Assembly: GCA_904830895.1 (NCBI GenBank)
Contig: LR882958.1
Coordinates: 434,001-498,000, forward strand
DNA length: 64,000 bases
Source of the DNA: Planktothrix rubescens CCAP 1459/22
GTDB taxonomy: Bacteria; Cyanobacteriota; Cyanobacteriia; Cyanobacteriales; Microcoleaceae
Direction of reading: 5' to 3'
Shown one piece after another: positions 19,200 to 27,538 of this stretch (position 1 is its first letter; each line of letters opens with the position of its first letter). The translations under genes and the position numbers were made by a program. A model generated the notes under the pieces. That model did no database searches, was not told where the DNA came from, and worked only from the letters and a program-made list of their open reading frames with translations.

Positions 19200-19215
19200 T
19201 TAAGGTTCAACTCCC

Positions 19216-21177
19216 ATGCAGCAGTATGAAGTTATGAAACCTCAAAAAACCGCCTTCAGACTTCATACTTTAAGACTGCGAGTTTCTTGGCAATGGCTGA
19301 AGTTATTCCGTTATTTATGGTTAAGTCCATTGATCACCGCTTCAGTCATTGCCTTGCAAAGTACGGGTTTTTTACAACTTTTAGATTGGGCAACTTTTGA
19401 TCAATTTGTCCGTTGGCGACCCCTGGAATCTCTCGACCCCAGAATTGTCATTGTTACGATTGATGAACCAGATTTAAAAAAGCTCAGACAATGGCCGATT
19501 CCCGATGCTATTTTAGCACAATTAATTACAAAAATCAAGCAACAAAACCCCGTTGCTATTGGCTTAGATATTTATAGAAATTTACCCGTTGAACCCGGGA
19601 ATAAAGATTTAGTTAATGTTTTTAAAAATACTCCAAATTTAATTGGTGTAGAAAAAGTTGTTGAGGATCAAAATCGATCTTCTATTGAGCCTCCACCTAT
19701 ATTAAAAGAGAAAGATCAAGTGGGAGCGGCGGATTTAATTTTAGATGCCGATGGCAAAATTCGTCGAGCATTATTATCAATAAAACCTCCAGACAGTCCT
19801 ACTATTCTTAATTTGGGGGCGAGACTTGCTCTGATGTATTTGGAAGCTCAAGGAGTGACGCCGGAAATGACGGCAAATCATCAGGTGAAATTAGGAAAAG
19901 CCGAATTTATTAGATTTACTCAAAATGATGGGGGTTATGTTCGCGCCGATGATAAGGGTTATCAAATCCTATTAAATTATCGAGGATCTCAGGATAATTT
20001 TAAGACTATTTCCATAACCAAGGTTTTAAATAATCAAGTTCCCCCGGATTTTTTTAGAGATAAAATTGTATTAATTGGCCCCTTTGCTCAAAGTTTAAAT
20101 GATTTATTTTTTACTCCCTATACCAGTAATTTATTTAGTATCAGTGACCGAACTCCTGGAGTGATTATTCATGCTAATATTGCCAGTAAAATTATTAGTA
20201 GTGCTTTAGACGGACGACCATTAATTTATGTTTGGCCGGATCGAATAGAGTGGTTTTGGGTCTTTATTTGGTCAACTTTAGGCAGTAGTTTAGGTTGGAT
20301 TTATGGCGGAACTCGTTGGACGGCTTATTGTTTAATTTTAGCGACCGGGAGTTTAATTCTGATTTCCTACGGAGCATTTTTAAGTGGATGGTGGCTACCC
20401 TTAATTTCGCCTTTATTAGCATTAGTTAGTTCGGGAATGATGGTAACAGCTTATATTGCTAATGTTGAACGTCAAGATCGGAAAATGGTGATGACTTTAT
20501 TTCAACGTTATGTAAATCCCAAAATTGCCGAAACTATTTGGCAAAATCGAGAGGATTTATTAGAAAAAGGTCAAATTATGGGACAGAAAATGATTGCTAC
20601 TGTCCTATTTACTGATATTAAAGGATTTAGTACCATTGCTGAACAAATGGAACCAGCAATGTTAATGAATTGGTTAAATGAATATATGAATGCTATGGCT
20701 AATATTGTCTTTGAACATGATGGAGTTGTGGATAAATTTATGGGGGATGCTGTGATGGCGGTTTTTGGGGTTCCTATTCCGAGAAATTCTGATCAAGAAA
20801 TTGCCCAAGATGCCACATCTGCGGTATCCTGTGCTTTAGCAATGGGGGAAAAATTGCGATCGCTGAATCAAAAATGGAAACAACAAAATCAACCCATAAT
20901 TTCTATGAGAATTGGTATTGCCACCGGAATTGTAGTTACTGGAAGTTTGGGAAGTTCTCAACGAATGGAATATACAACTTTAGGCGATAGTGTTAATATT
21001 GCGGCTCGCTTAGAAAGTTATGATAAATCCTTTTATAATCAAGGAATCTGTCGAATATTAATTAATGAAGAAACCCATAAACAAATTGATAGTAAGTTTA
21101 CTACTTGTTATGTTGGTCGTGTTCAATTACACGGACGTCAACAGTTAATTAATATTTATCAAGTCCTGAATGATTAA
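19216..21177 (+). CDS. CHASE2 sensor adenylate/guanylate cyclase (class III)
   Basis: 653 residues. An N-terminal membrane helix precedes an extracellular CHASE2 sensor domain (about 60-330), then three transmembrane helices (about 345-415) and a class III cyclase domain (about 455-650). Metal-binding aspartates are D467 in FTDIKGFS and D511 in MGDAVMAVFG; TTLGDSVNIAARLES follows. It should make cAMP in response to an external cue. Only 16 bases after the DUF928 gene, so the three genes (CHAT, DUF928, CHASE2-cyclase) are probably one unit that senses an external signal. Confidence 0.93.
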   Translation: MQQYEVMKPQKTAFRLHTLRLRVSWQWLKLFRYLWLSPLITASVIALQSTGFLQLLDWATFDQFVRWRPLESLDPRIVIVTIDEPDLKKLRQWPIPDAILAQLITKIKQQNPVAIGLDIYRNLPVEPGNKDLVNVFKNTPNLIGVEKVVEDQNRSSIEPPPILKEKDQVGAADLILDADGKIRRALLSIKPPDSPTILNLGARLALMYLEAQGVTPEMTANHQVKLGKAEFIRFTQNDGGYVRADDKGYQILLNYRGSQDNFKTISITKVLNNQVPPDFFRDKIVLIGPFAQSLNDLFFTPYTSNLFSISDRTPGVIIHANIASKIISSALDGRPLIYVWPDRIEWFWVFIWSTLGSSLGWIYGGTRWTAYCLILATGSLILISYGAFLSGWWLPLISPLLALVSSGMMVTAYIANVERQDRKMVMTLFQRYVNPKIAETIWQNREDLLEKGQIMGQKMIATVLFTDIKGFSTIAEQMEPAMLMNWLNEYMNAMANIVFEHDGVVDKFMGDAVMAVFGVPIPRNSDQEIAQDATSAVSCALAMGEKLRSLNQKWKQQNQPIISMRIGIATGIVVTGSLGSSQRMEYTTLGDSVNIAARLESYDKSFYNQGICRILINEETHKQIDSKFTTCYVGRVQLHGRQQLINIYQVLND

Positions 21178-21185
21178 AATTATTG

Positions 21186-21315
21186 CGTTGTTGCCCGTTG
21201 TTGCCCGTTGTTGCGCTTCAGCGCACTCTTTATAAAAGCACTCATCCCAACAACCAAAAACATTCGTTGTTGTGCTTCAGCGCCCTCATAAAGATTGCGC
21301 TTAAGCGCAACAACT
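21186..21315. repeat. GTTGTTGC-type repeats and hairpins between convergent genes
   Basis: Three GTTGTTGCC/GTTGTTGCG units occur from 21187 on, then TTGCGCTTCAGCGCA, a second GTTGTTGTGCTTCAGCGC near 21266, and the inverted form TGCGCTTAAGCGCA followed by ACAAC (21295-21314). Several hairpins with GCGCTT...AAGCGC stems can form. The block separates the cyclase gene from the convergent metal-binding protein gene and may end both transcripts. Confidence 0.7.
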
Positions 21316-21320
21316 AACTT

Positions 21321-22289
21321 TTAATTGGAATTAAAAGGAGTATATTTTCCCCCCAATGCTTCCACAATAGTTTGAGTATTTTTAACCAACATTTTAATAT
21401 AGGTTTCTCCCGCACTCCCTGGAGCACCAATAGAATCAGAATATAACTGCTCTGGAGCTAATTTAACCCCCGATTCTTCCGCAACCGTTGTAATTAATTG
21501 AGGGTTAATTGTAGTTTCTGCAAAAATAGCTGGAACCCCCGCTTTCTGAATCGAACTTGCTAAGGTTTTAACAGTTTTTGCGCTCGGTTGTTCTTCCGTA
21601 CTAATCCCAATTAATGTCCCAATCACCTCTAATTTATAATCATGAGCATAATATTGAAACGCATCATGGGTTGTAACTAACTTTCTATTTTCAGGGGGAA
21701 TAGTGGCAATTTGTTCATGAATCCAAATATCTAATTGAGTTAATTCCTGGGTCAATTTTGTCGCATTTTTAGTAAAAATATCCCGATCTTCAGGAGATAA
21801 AATAATCAACTCATCCCTAATTTTATTCGCCATTAAAATAGCATTTTTAGCCGTTCCCCAAACATGAGGATCGGGTTGTTTTTGTCCTTTATATTGAAAA
21901 TCCAAAGGTTTAACCACTTCCCCCACCGCCACTTTTTTTCCCTGAGTTCCCGCCGCCCGAATTAACTTAATTAATCCCGGTTCTAAATTATAACCATTAT
22001 AAAGAATTAAATCCGCCTTTTCTAAAGCAATACTATCTTGAGGCACAGGTTCATAAACATGGGGATCTGTACCCGGTTTTAAAATTCCTAGATGTTCAAT
22101 TTCATCCCCAGCAATTTGTTCAGTTAAATCAGCAATAATGGTACTGGTTGATACTACTTTCGGTTGATTACTATTAACAGAATTATTTATTTTTTCTTGA
22201 GTACAACTACTTAATCCCGTTAACATAATCCCGAAAAAAATACCCCAAAACCGCATACAAAAGGACTTTTGAGCAATTATTGACAACAT
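21321..22289 (-). CDS. Metal ABC transporter substrate-binding lipoprotein (ZnuA/TroA/MntC family)
   Basis: 322 residues. A lipobox LSSC with lipidated Cys29 ends the signal peptide. Metal ligands by family alignment: His77 (DPHVYEP), His142 (DPHVWG), His208 (VTTHDAF) and Asp285 (YSDSIGAP). A His at the third site, where manganese-binding MntC/PsaA have Glu, favours zinc (TroA/ZnuA-like); the His-rich loop of ZnuA is absent. So the metal is uncertain. A possible internal start lies at Met12. Divergent from an ABC ATPase 80 bases away; no permease is nearby. Confidence 0.88.
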   Translation of the reverse strand: MLSIIAQKSFCMRFWGIFFGIMLTGLSSCTQEKINNSVNSNQPKVVSTSTIIADLTEQIAGDEIEHLGILKPGTDPHVYEPVPQDSIALEKADLILYNGYNLEPGLIKLIRAAGTQGKKVAVGEVVKPLDFQYKGQKQPDPHVWGTAKNAILMANKIRDELIILSPEDRDIFTKNATKLTQELTQLDIWIHEQIATIPPENRKLVTTHDAFQYYAHDYKLEVIGTLIGISTEEQPSAKTVKTLASSIQKAGVPAIFAETTINPQLITTVAEESGVKLAPEQLYSDSIGAPGSAGETYIKMLVKNTQTIVEALGGKYTPFNSN

Positions 22290-22369
22290 AATCTTTAAAC
22301 TTTCATAATATTTTCATTTTTATGATATACTATAAACATCATCATCCCCAAAAAGGGCATAGAAAACAG
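22290..22369. promoter_or_regulatory. Divergent control region of the metal ABC genes
   Basis: Two direct TTTCAT repeats (22301-22306 and 22312-22317) lie 11 bases apart, about one helical turn, followed by TATACT (22326-22331) as a possible -10 of the ATPase gene. Direct repeats one turn apart are typical of OmpR-type response regulators. No match to a clear Zur palindrome was seen. Confidence 0.4.
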
Positions 22370-23131
22370 ATGAATATTATAGAATTCCCCCATCCCAACC
22401 CGGTTTTAACTATCGAACACCTCAGCGTCAACTATCGCGGGGTGGAAGCGTTACGAGATATCTGTCTAAACATCCAACCCGGACGACTAACCGGGATTAT
22501 TGGGCCGAATGGGGCGGGGAAAAGTACCTTAATGAAGGCGATGTTAGGGTTAATTCCGATGGGGACTGGTGCGGTGGTCTATGACGGAAAACCCCTAATT
22601 CAGCAACGTCAACGGGTCGCCTATGTTCCCCAGCGATCGCAAATTGACTGGGACTATCCGGCAACGGTTTGGGATATTGTGATGATGGGGAGAGTGCGGA
22701 AAACCGGGTGGTTGCGTCCTTTTTCTGGAGTCAGCCGTCGCATCGCCACCCAAGCGTTAGAAAGGGTGGGAATGGTTGAATATAAACATCGCCCCATTGG
22801 TCAACTATCTGGCGGTCAACAACAGCGTGTATTTTTAGCTAGATCTTTAGCCCAGGAATCTGATATTTTTTGTTTTGATGAACCCTTTGTTGGCATTGAT
22901 CAAAAAACCGAAGCGGTGATTTTTAGTTTATTTCGAGAGTTAGCCGCATCGGGTAAAATTGTGATTGTAATTAACCATGATTTGGGAGAATCTATTGTTA
23001 ATTTTGATGATTTGGTTTTACTCAATCAAGAGGTAATTGCTAAGGGAAATCGCCAACAGGTTTTGAAAGAAGATTATCTACAACAAGCCTACGGAGGAAA
23101 GGTGTTTTTCTTTTCTGAAAATGTAGCTTAA
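22370..23131 (+). CDS. Metal ABC transporter ATP-binding protein
   Basis: 253 residues with a complete ABC ATPase: Walker A GPNGAGKST, Q-loop VPQRSQIDWDYP, signature LSGGQQQR, Walker B and D-loop CFDEPFVGID, and H-loop VINHDLG. The text DWDYPATVWDIVMMGR is typical of the Mn/Zn (MntA/ZnuC) group. The ATG at 22370 gives a normal N-terminus; an ATG at 22322 would add 16 residues including HHH and overlap the probable promoter. A membrane permease gene (MntB/ZnuB) is missing downstream; the next gene is convergent. Confidence 0.9.
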   Translation: MNIIEFPHPNPVLTIEHLSVNYRGVEALRDICLNIQPGRLTGIIGPNGAGKSTLMKAMLGLIPMGTGAVVYDGKPLIQQRQRVAYVPQRSQIDWDYPATVWDIVMMGRVRKTGWLRPFSGVSRRIATQALERVGMVEYKHRPIGQLSGGQQQRVFLARSLAQESDIFCFDEPFVGIDQKTEAVIFSLFRELAASGKIVIVINHDLGESIVNFDDLVLLNQEVIAKGNRQQVLKEDYLQQAYGGKVFFFSENVA

Positions 23132-23156
23132 TTGATTTCAGGATGCAAACAATAAC

Positions 23157-23212
23157 TGTCTTTTTAGTTAACAGTTAACCGTCATCAGTCAACTGTCAAC
23201 TGTCAACTCCTT
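23157..23212. repeat. GTCAACTGTCAACTGT-type palindromic repeat
   Basis: The stretch AGTTAACAGTTAACCG and CAGTCAACTGTCAACTGTC contains overlapping palindromic GTTAAC/GTCAACTG units. The same type occurs at 36837-36862. It separates the ABC ATPase gene from the convergent sds gene. Confidence 0.6.
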
Positions 23213-24184
23213 TTAATACAGCCGACTTAAAACATAATCTGCTAAACCGATTAACGCCTGTCGAGATTCACAAGTTTGAAAAGATTCCAAATACTTTACC
23301 GCTTGTTGGGCATGATAGGCAGCCAACTCCCTAGAGCGTTGAATCCCTGAGCTATCTTTAATTAAGGTTAAAGCCTGTTCTAAATCTCCATCCGTAGCAA
23401 ATTCTCGCTCAATTAACGTTTCCAGATGGGGTTTTTCTTCTAAAGCATAAAGGGTGGGTGCGGTTAAATTTCCACTTTTGAGATCGGATGCTGCGGGTTT
23501 ACCTAATTCCTCGGTTAAACCCGTAAAATCCAAAATATCATCAACAATTTGAAAGGCTAAACCTAGATGGCGACCATAGTTGTATAAATCTTCGGTTTGT
23601 TGCGGAGAAACTTCACTCAAAACACCAGCCGCTTTAGAACTATTGGCAATCAAAGAAGCAGTTTTATAATAGCTTTTTTCTAAGTAGGCTTCAATTGATA
23701 ATCCTGTATCAAACCGATTAAGACCCTGTTGAATTTCTCCTTCCGCTAAATTCATAATTACCTGAGACAATAATTTTACCACTTCCAGGTTATCCAAATT
23801 GGCTAAATACCAAGAAGATTGAGCAAATAGAAAATCTCCAGCTAATACCGCAACTCGGTTATTAAATAAACTATGAACCGTTGGAACTCCCCGACGCATT
23901 TCAGAATCGTCCACGACATCATCATGGACGAGACTGGCGGTATGGATCATTTCTGTGATTTCTGCCAACCTCCGGTGCTTCAGGCTAATATTTTGATCGG
24001 GCGTTGTCATTCGGGAAATTAACAGGACAATCGCAGGACGTACCCGTTTCCCTTTGACACTAAACAGGTGTTCTGCGGCGGCATACAAAATTGGATGTCG
24101 CGCACCGACAAGCTGTTTTAAGTTATCGGTCAACTGCCGCAGGTCTGCTTCAACTGGCGAAAATAGAAGAGTTTGCGATGTCAT
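23213..24184 (-). CDS. sds: Solanesyl diphosphate synthase (polyprenyl synthetase)
   Basis: 323 residues, all-helical trans-prenyltransferase. The two aspartate-rich motifs are HDDVVDD (87-93) and DDILD (215-219), with RRG after the first. Such enzymes extend isopentenyl units to the nonaprenyl (C45) chain used for plastoquinone in cyanobacteria. A smaller product such as C40 is possible, but sequence and setting near murI fit Sds. The gene for the shorter-chain enzyme CrtE is at 34946-35872, so the two prenyl synthases have separate roles. Confidence 0.9.
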   Translation of the reverse strand: MTSQTLLFSPVEADLRQLTDNLKQLVGARHPILYAAAEHLFSVKGKRVRPAIVLLISRMTTPDQNISLKHRRLAEITEMIHTASLVHDDVVDDSEMRRGVPTVHSLFNNRVAVLAGDFLFAQSSWYLANLDNLEVVKLLSQVIMNLAEGEIQQGLNRFDTGLSIEAYLEKSYYKTASLIANSSKAAGVLSEVSPQQTEDLYNYGRHLGLAFQIVDDILDFTGLTEELGKPAASDLKSGNLTAPTLYALEEKPHLETLIEREFATDGDLEQALTLIKDSSGIQRSRELAAYHAQQAVKYLESFQTCESRQALIGLADYVLSRLY

Positions 24185-24479
24185 GGATTAGCCAACTCAG
24201 GCGTTGAGTTAACAAAATTTTACATATCATAGTCTGATTCTAATCTGTTTCGGCTCAGGGGATCGCATTTTTGCTAAAATATTGTCTTGGGAACTCTCCG
24301 TAGCCAGGGGTAATCCTCAAAAATTTCTAGGTTTTAGTACCCACCCTTAACTCTTGCAAAACGTCGCTTCTGGAGATTTTGCGCCCTCTTTCCCCTACTC
24401 TATTTTTTAGGCGCGGTGGGCAGATCAAATTCTGAAAAAAATTTCCGTGCACCGCTACCATTCTCTAATTTTTATGTTA

Positions 24480-25080
24480 TCTTAGGGGTAAGAGTTTAAA
24501 GAATTCTATACATTAGGGACAACGGTTCTAGCGACTGGGTTCAGGAGAATCTATCGCCACCTATTTAATCTATTGGCTTAAGGATAGCCGTTAGGACTTA
24601 TCGACAAGCTTCTAACTCCGTTCTGGTCATAAGAAAAGGATGGGAGTGTGGAAACGAGCGTGTCTTCAGACCACCAGAGGAAACACGCCTCAGGGGAATT
24701 TATTCCCATGAGGAGCTTAAAAAGATGTGATAGAATCAAAAAACACAAGTAAGAATAAACATCTGCGTGTTGAAGTATCCTAGTATCGGAGAAATCCCGG
24801 CTCCCGCGAAACAACGGTTAGATTTAATTCTAATGGCAGTATGACAAGAAAGAGCAAGTAAAGGCAGGATAGTGAGCGTACCGCGATTTGGCTTAGTGAT
24901 GGATTCTGAAAGTGTCTTGATTTGAGAGTAAAAGTATCGGGAAGATTAGGTTTGTAGCTTGATCAACTCAGTAGACGATATTTGGCAATCGTAGCGAGAA
25001 TTAGATTAAACTAATTCTGTCCGCAGAATCGAGCGTGTCTTCAGACCTGAGAGTGTCAATTCCCGTAGGAATTTTTTATT
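24480..25080 (+). other. Unassigned structured region, possible non-coding RNA
   Basis: A gene-poor gap of about 1 kb (24185-25179). It has the marks of a transcribed RNA on the plus strand: a hairpin CCTCAGGGGAA / TTCCCATGAGG (24688-24713), an exact 18-bp direct repeat CGAGCGTGTCTTCAGACC at 24655-24672 and 25030-25047, and a hairpin with T run at 25058-25080. I compared it with remembered consensus blocks of RNase P RNA, tmRNA and SRP RNA and saw none, so it is not assigned. No good open frame covers it. A TATCTT-like -10 near 24477 is a possible start. Confidence 0.4.
25058..25080 (+). terminator. Rho-independent-type terminator of the unassigned transcript
   Basis: AATTCC pairs with GGAATT across a CGTA loop, followed by TTTTATT. 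It lies just after the second copy of the 18-bp repeat and is read on the plus strand. Confidence 0.7.
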
Positions 25081-25179
25081 TGTGGGTCACAAGAGCTCTG
25101 GCAGTTGCGATCGCTTGTTGACCTGATGTAGTGGGTCTTAAACTTCTCTGCTCCTCCTCCTATTTCTTCAGGCTGACTC

Positions 25180-25290
25180 ATGATGTTCTATAACGATATG
25201 CCCTTAATCATCCCGCTTCTGGCCACGGGTTATGTTTTGATGATTTATTTACTCTTAGCCCTTGCTAAGTATACAACAAACATCTTGTGA
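25180..25290 (+). CDS. Possible small single-helix membrane protein (36 aa)
   Basis: An open frame MMFYNDMPLIIPLLATGY continuing to a TGA at 25290. It is almost all hydrophobic with one likely transmembrane helix (about 8-31) and a short polar end (KYTTN). Small one-helix subunits of photosystems, cytochrome b6f and NDH-1 have this look, but I could not match it to PetM, PetN, PsbX, PsbM or Psb30. The ribosome site is weak (CAGG 8-10 bases upstream). It follows the terminator at 25080 and is convergent with murI. A chance frame is possible. Confidence 0.4.
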   Translation: MMFYNDMPLIIPLLATGYVLMIYLLLALAKYTTNIL

Positions 25291-25329
25291 ACTACCCACA
25301 CTGACTTGGAGTACCAAGTACAGTTTGGG

Positions 25330-25350
25330 CGTGCCATGGCGTGTCTCTAC
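25330..25350. repeat. GTAGAGACGCGCCATGGC-type palindromic repeat
   Basis: The strand reads CGTGCCATGGCGTGTCTCTAC, half of a common dispersed cyanobacterial palindrome whose full form is GTAGAGACG(Y)GCCA(Y)GGC(R)CGTCTCTAC. A related copy is at 38178-38203. It lies 10 bases after murI's stop and may terminate transcription from both sides. Confidence 0.55.
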
Positions 25351-25359
25351 ACTGATTAA

Positions 25360-26190
25360 TTACTGATTACTGACGGTGAGGGGTTCCATTGCGGGTAGGG
25401 TAGTGGCTTCTACTGCGGGAGTGAATCCCAACCACTGCACCGAAAGATCAGCAAACTGTTGAGGGCAGCCACTCACACAAAACCGCGTTGGTTTGGGGGG
25501 CTGGGTATTCCGCATTCCTAACAGTTCTAACTCCTTAACAGTAGCTTTAACTAAAGAAACCGCCGGGTCAACCAACTGAACCTGAGCCGGAAGGATTGAG
25601 CGCAACACTGGGGCTAAATGGGGATAATGGGTACAACCATAAATCAGAGTATCAATTTGCTGCTGAATTAACGGGGTTAAATATTCCCGTGCCACTTGAT
25701 AGGTGTAAGGGTCATGAATTCGGTTTTGTTCAATGAGGGGAACAAATTCTGGACACCCTACTTGCCAGACTTGAACCGATGGATCGGTTTCTTGAATCGC
25801 ATGGCGGTAGGCATTACTAGCGGCTGTGGCGGGGGTGGCAATCACTCCAATCCGTTTTCCTTGTCGCACTGAGGCTTGAGCACCCGGAAGAATCAGTCCT
25901 AGCATCGGTATATCAAATTCATCTTGAACCGTTTCTAAAGCCAGGGCGGAACTGGTGTTACAGGCCATGAGAACCATTTTGGCGTCCTGTTGCATTGCCC
26001 AAAGAATAATTGGGCGGACAAACTGCAAGATTTCCTCTTTTGAACGGGTTCCATAGGGCAAGTGCGCCGTATCTCCAAAGTAAAGAACGGATTCATTGGG
26101 CAGTTGACGGTACAGTTCCCTTAAAACCGTTAATCCCCCCACACCACTATCAAATATTGCGATTCTTTTTTGTCGATTGTCCATTGTCAT
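25360..26190 (-). CDS. murI: Glutamate racemase
   Basis: 276 residues. Makes D-glutamate for peptidoglycan. The two catalytic cysteines are present: Cys77 in MACNTSSA and Cys186 in YGCTHYPH; DSGVGGLTV near residue 14-22 is the substrate loop. Start at 26190; an ATG at 26184 would lose two residues. sds lies downstream in the same direction but with a 1.1-kb gap, so they are not one operon. Confidence 0.95.
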   Translation of the reverse strand: MTMDNRQKRIAIFDSGVGGLTVLRELYRQLPNESVLYFGDTAHLPYGTRSKEEILQFVRPIILWAMQQDAKMVLMACNTSSALALETVQDEFDIPMLGLILPGAQASVRQGKRIGVIATPATAASNAYRHAIQETDPSVQVWQVGCPEFVPLIEQNRIHDPYTYQVAREYLTPLIQQQIDTLIYGCTHYPHLAPVLRSILPAQVQLVDPAVSLVKATVKELELLGMRNTQPPKPTRFCVSGCPQQFADLSVQWLGFTPAVEATTLPAMEPLTVSNQ

Positions 26191-26332
26191 GGGTTAAAAA
26201 TCTGTCTTTGATTGTCTGTTATCAATGGTAGAGAGCTTTGTTGTCAAGTCTATTGACAGAATTTGTTCGCTCTAAGCTGAAACAATAGGGCAATAGAAAT
26301 CTACGGGTTAAATATTGTTAAATTGACATCCT

Positions 26333-26366
26333 CACCGCCGTAAAACTGACGGTGATTCCTAAACTT
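26333..26366 (-). ncRNA. Probable omega RNA (reRNA) of the TnpB element, 3' part
   Basis: In IS605-type elements the TnpB guide RNA spans the end of tnpB and the right end, and the bases just beyond the element form the guide. Here that would be the region after the tnpB stop, with the stem at 26333-26354, and a guide copied from the minus strand beginning AATTTAACAATATTTAAC beyond about 26325. This is inference from known TnpB systems; the 5' limit inside tnpB is not determined. Confidence 0.45.
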
Positions 26367-27538
26367 CACAATTTAGGTTTCTGCTTCTTAGCAGTTGCCT
26401 TCACAGATTTACTCTGTTCGGGTCTTACACTCGCTCCACAGACTAACACGGCAAGCCCTGCCGCCAAAATATTTTTACTGGCGTTAAGATCTCGGTCATG
26501 GTGAGTCCCACAGTTTGGACACTCCCATTCTCGTATCTTTAACGGCATTTTTTCCACAATATATCCACAATTACTACACCGTTTTGAACTAGGAAACCAC
26601 CTATCTATTTCGATGTAGGTTCTCCCATACCAACGGCATTTATAGGCTAATTGTCGAGTGATTTCACCCCAACTTGCATCTGATATAGATTGTGCAAGTT
26701 TTCGGTTTTTGACCAGGTTTTTTACAGCTAAATCCTCAACCACAATCGTTTGGTTTTCACGAACTAATTGAGTTGTTAGCTTGTGTATATGGTCTGTTCT
26801 GGTATCGGTAATTTTTGCGTGAATTCTAGCTACTTTAATTCTGGCTTTTTCCCGATTCTTTGACCCTTTCTGTTTTCGAGAAAGACTTTTTTGCGCTTGA
26901 CGTAACTGACGATAGGATTTTTTGAGATGTTTAGGATTAGATACCTTATCCCCATCGCTGGTAACTAATAGGCTACTAATTCCTAAATCAATTCCTATCG
27001 CTTGATCAATAACAGGTAAAGGTTTAATAGTCGGGTCATCAAATCTAATAGATATATGCCAACGACCAGAAGGATGTAACTTAACGGTTACAGAGGACGG
27101 CTCACATCCTTTTGGAATCTGCCTAGACCATCGAATATCTAAAGGTTCAACACTTTTCGCCAGGTAGATTTTTCCATCTTTAAACTTAAATGCCGACTTT
27201 GTAAATTCAGCACTACCACCATTCCTTTTTTTCTTGAAGTTGGGATATTTTGCCCTTCCTGCAAAGAAATTAGCAAATGCCGATTGAAGATGTCTCAACC
27301 CTTGTTGTATTGGTACACAGCTAACTTGATTAAGAAAATCCAAGTCTTCTTGTTTTTTCCATGCTGTTAGCATAGAGGATGTTTGGTTATATCCAATTTT
27401 TTCTTGCCTCTCGTACCATCCTTGAGTTCTCTCATGGAGAGCCTTGTTGTAAACCAACCTTACACAACCCAAAGTGCGTCGCAATAGCGACTCTTGCTCT
27501 GGACTTGGGTAAAATCGGTAATTGAATGCTTTTTCCAT
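26366..27538 (-). CDS. tnpB: RNA-guided endonuclease TnpB (IS200/IS605 family)
   Basis: 390 residues with a RuvC-like nuclease. Acidic triad: D184 in GIDLG, E268 in VVEDL, D350 in HDRDLNAS. A zinc ribbon C321-x-x-C324 ... C340-x-x-C343 is present. The N-terminal YRFYPSPEQ and the Lys-rich middle (KSLSRKQKGSKNREK) fit the family. All key residues are intact, so it may still be an active guided nuclease that favours retention of its element. Its own tnpA is absent. Confidence 0.93.
   Translation of the reverse strand: MEKAFNYRFYPSPEQESLLRRTLGCVRLVYNKALHERTQGWYERQEKIGYNQTSSMLTAWKKQEDLDFLNQVSCVPIQQGLRHLQSAFANFFAGRAKYPNFKKKRNGGSAEFTKSAFKFKDGKIYLAKSVEPLDIRWSRQIPKGCEPSSVTVKLHPSGRWHISIRFDDPTIKPLPVIDQAIGIDLGISSLLVTSDGDKVSNPKHLKKSYRQLRQAQKSLSRKQKGSKNREKARIKVARIHAKITDTRTDHIHKLTTQLVRENQTIVVEDLAVKNLVKNRKLAQSISDASWGEITRQLAYKCRWYGRTYIEIDRWFPSSKRCSNCGYIVEKMPLKIREWECPNCGTHHDRDLNASKNILAAGLAVLVCGASVRPEQSKSVKATAKKQKPKL

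Noticed and set aside
22322..22369. Upstream ATG of the ABC ATPase with an HHH motif.
   Set aside because: It would place the start over the probable -10 region and adds a sequence not seen in the family; the ATG at 22370 is preferred.
24578..24814. Minus-strand 78-residue open frame in the unassigned region.
   Set aside because: It overlaps the hairpin and repeat, has a mixed composition, and no family match.
24655..25047. CRISPR or att site based on the 18-bp direct repeat.
   Set aside because: Only two copies 375 bases apart with no integrase nearby; better explained as part of an RNA or a local duplication.
24480..25080. RNase P RNA or tmRNA gene.
   Set aside because: The conserved GAAAGTCCGG block of rnpB and the tRNA-like ends and tag reading frame of ssrA were not found on either strand.
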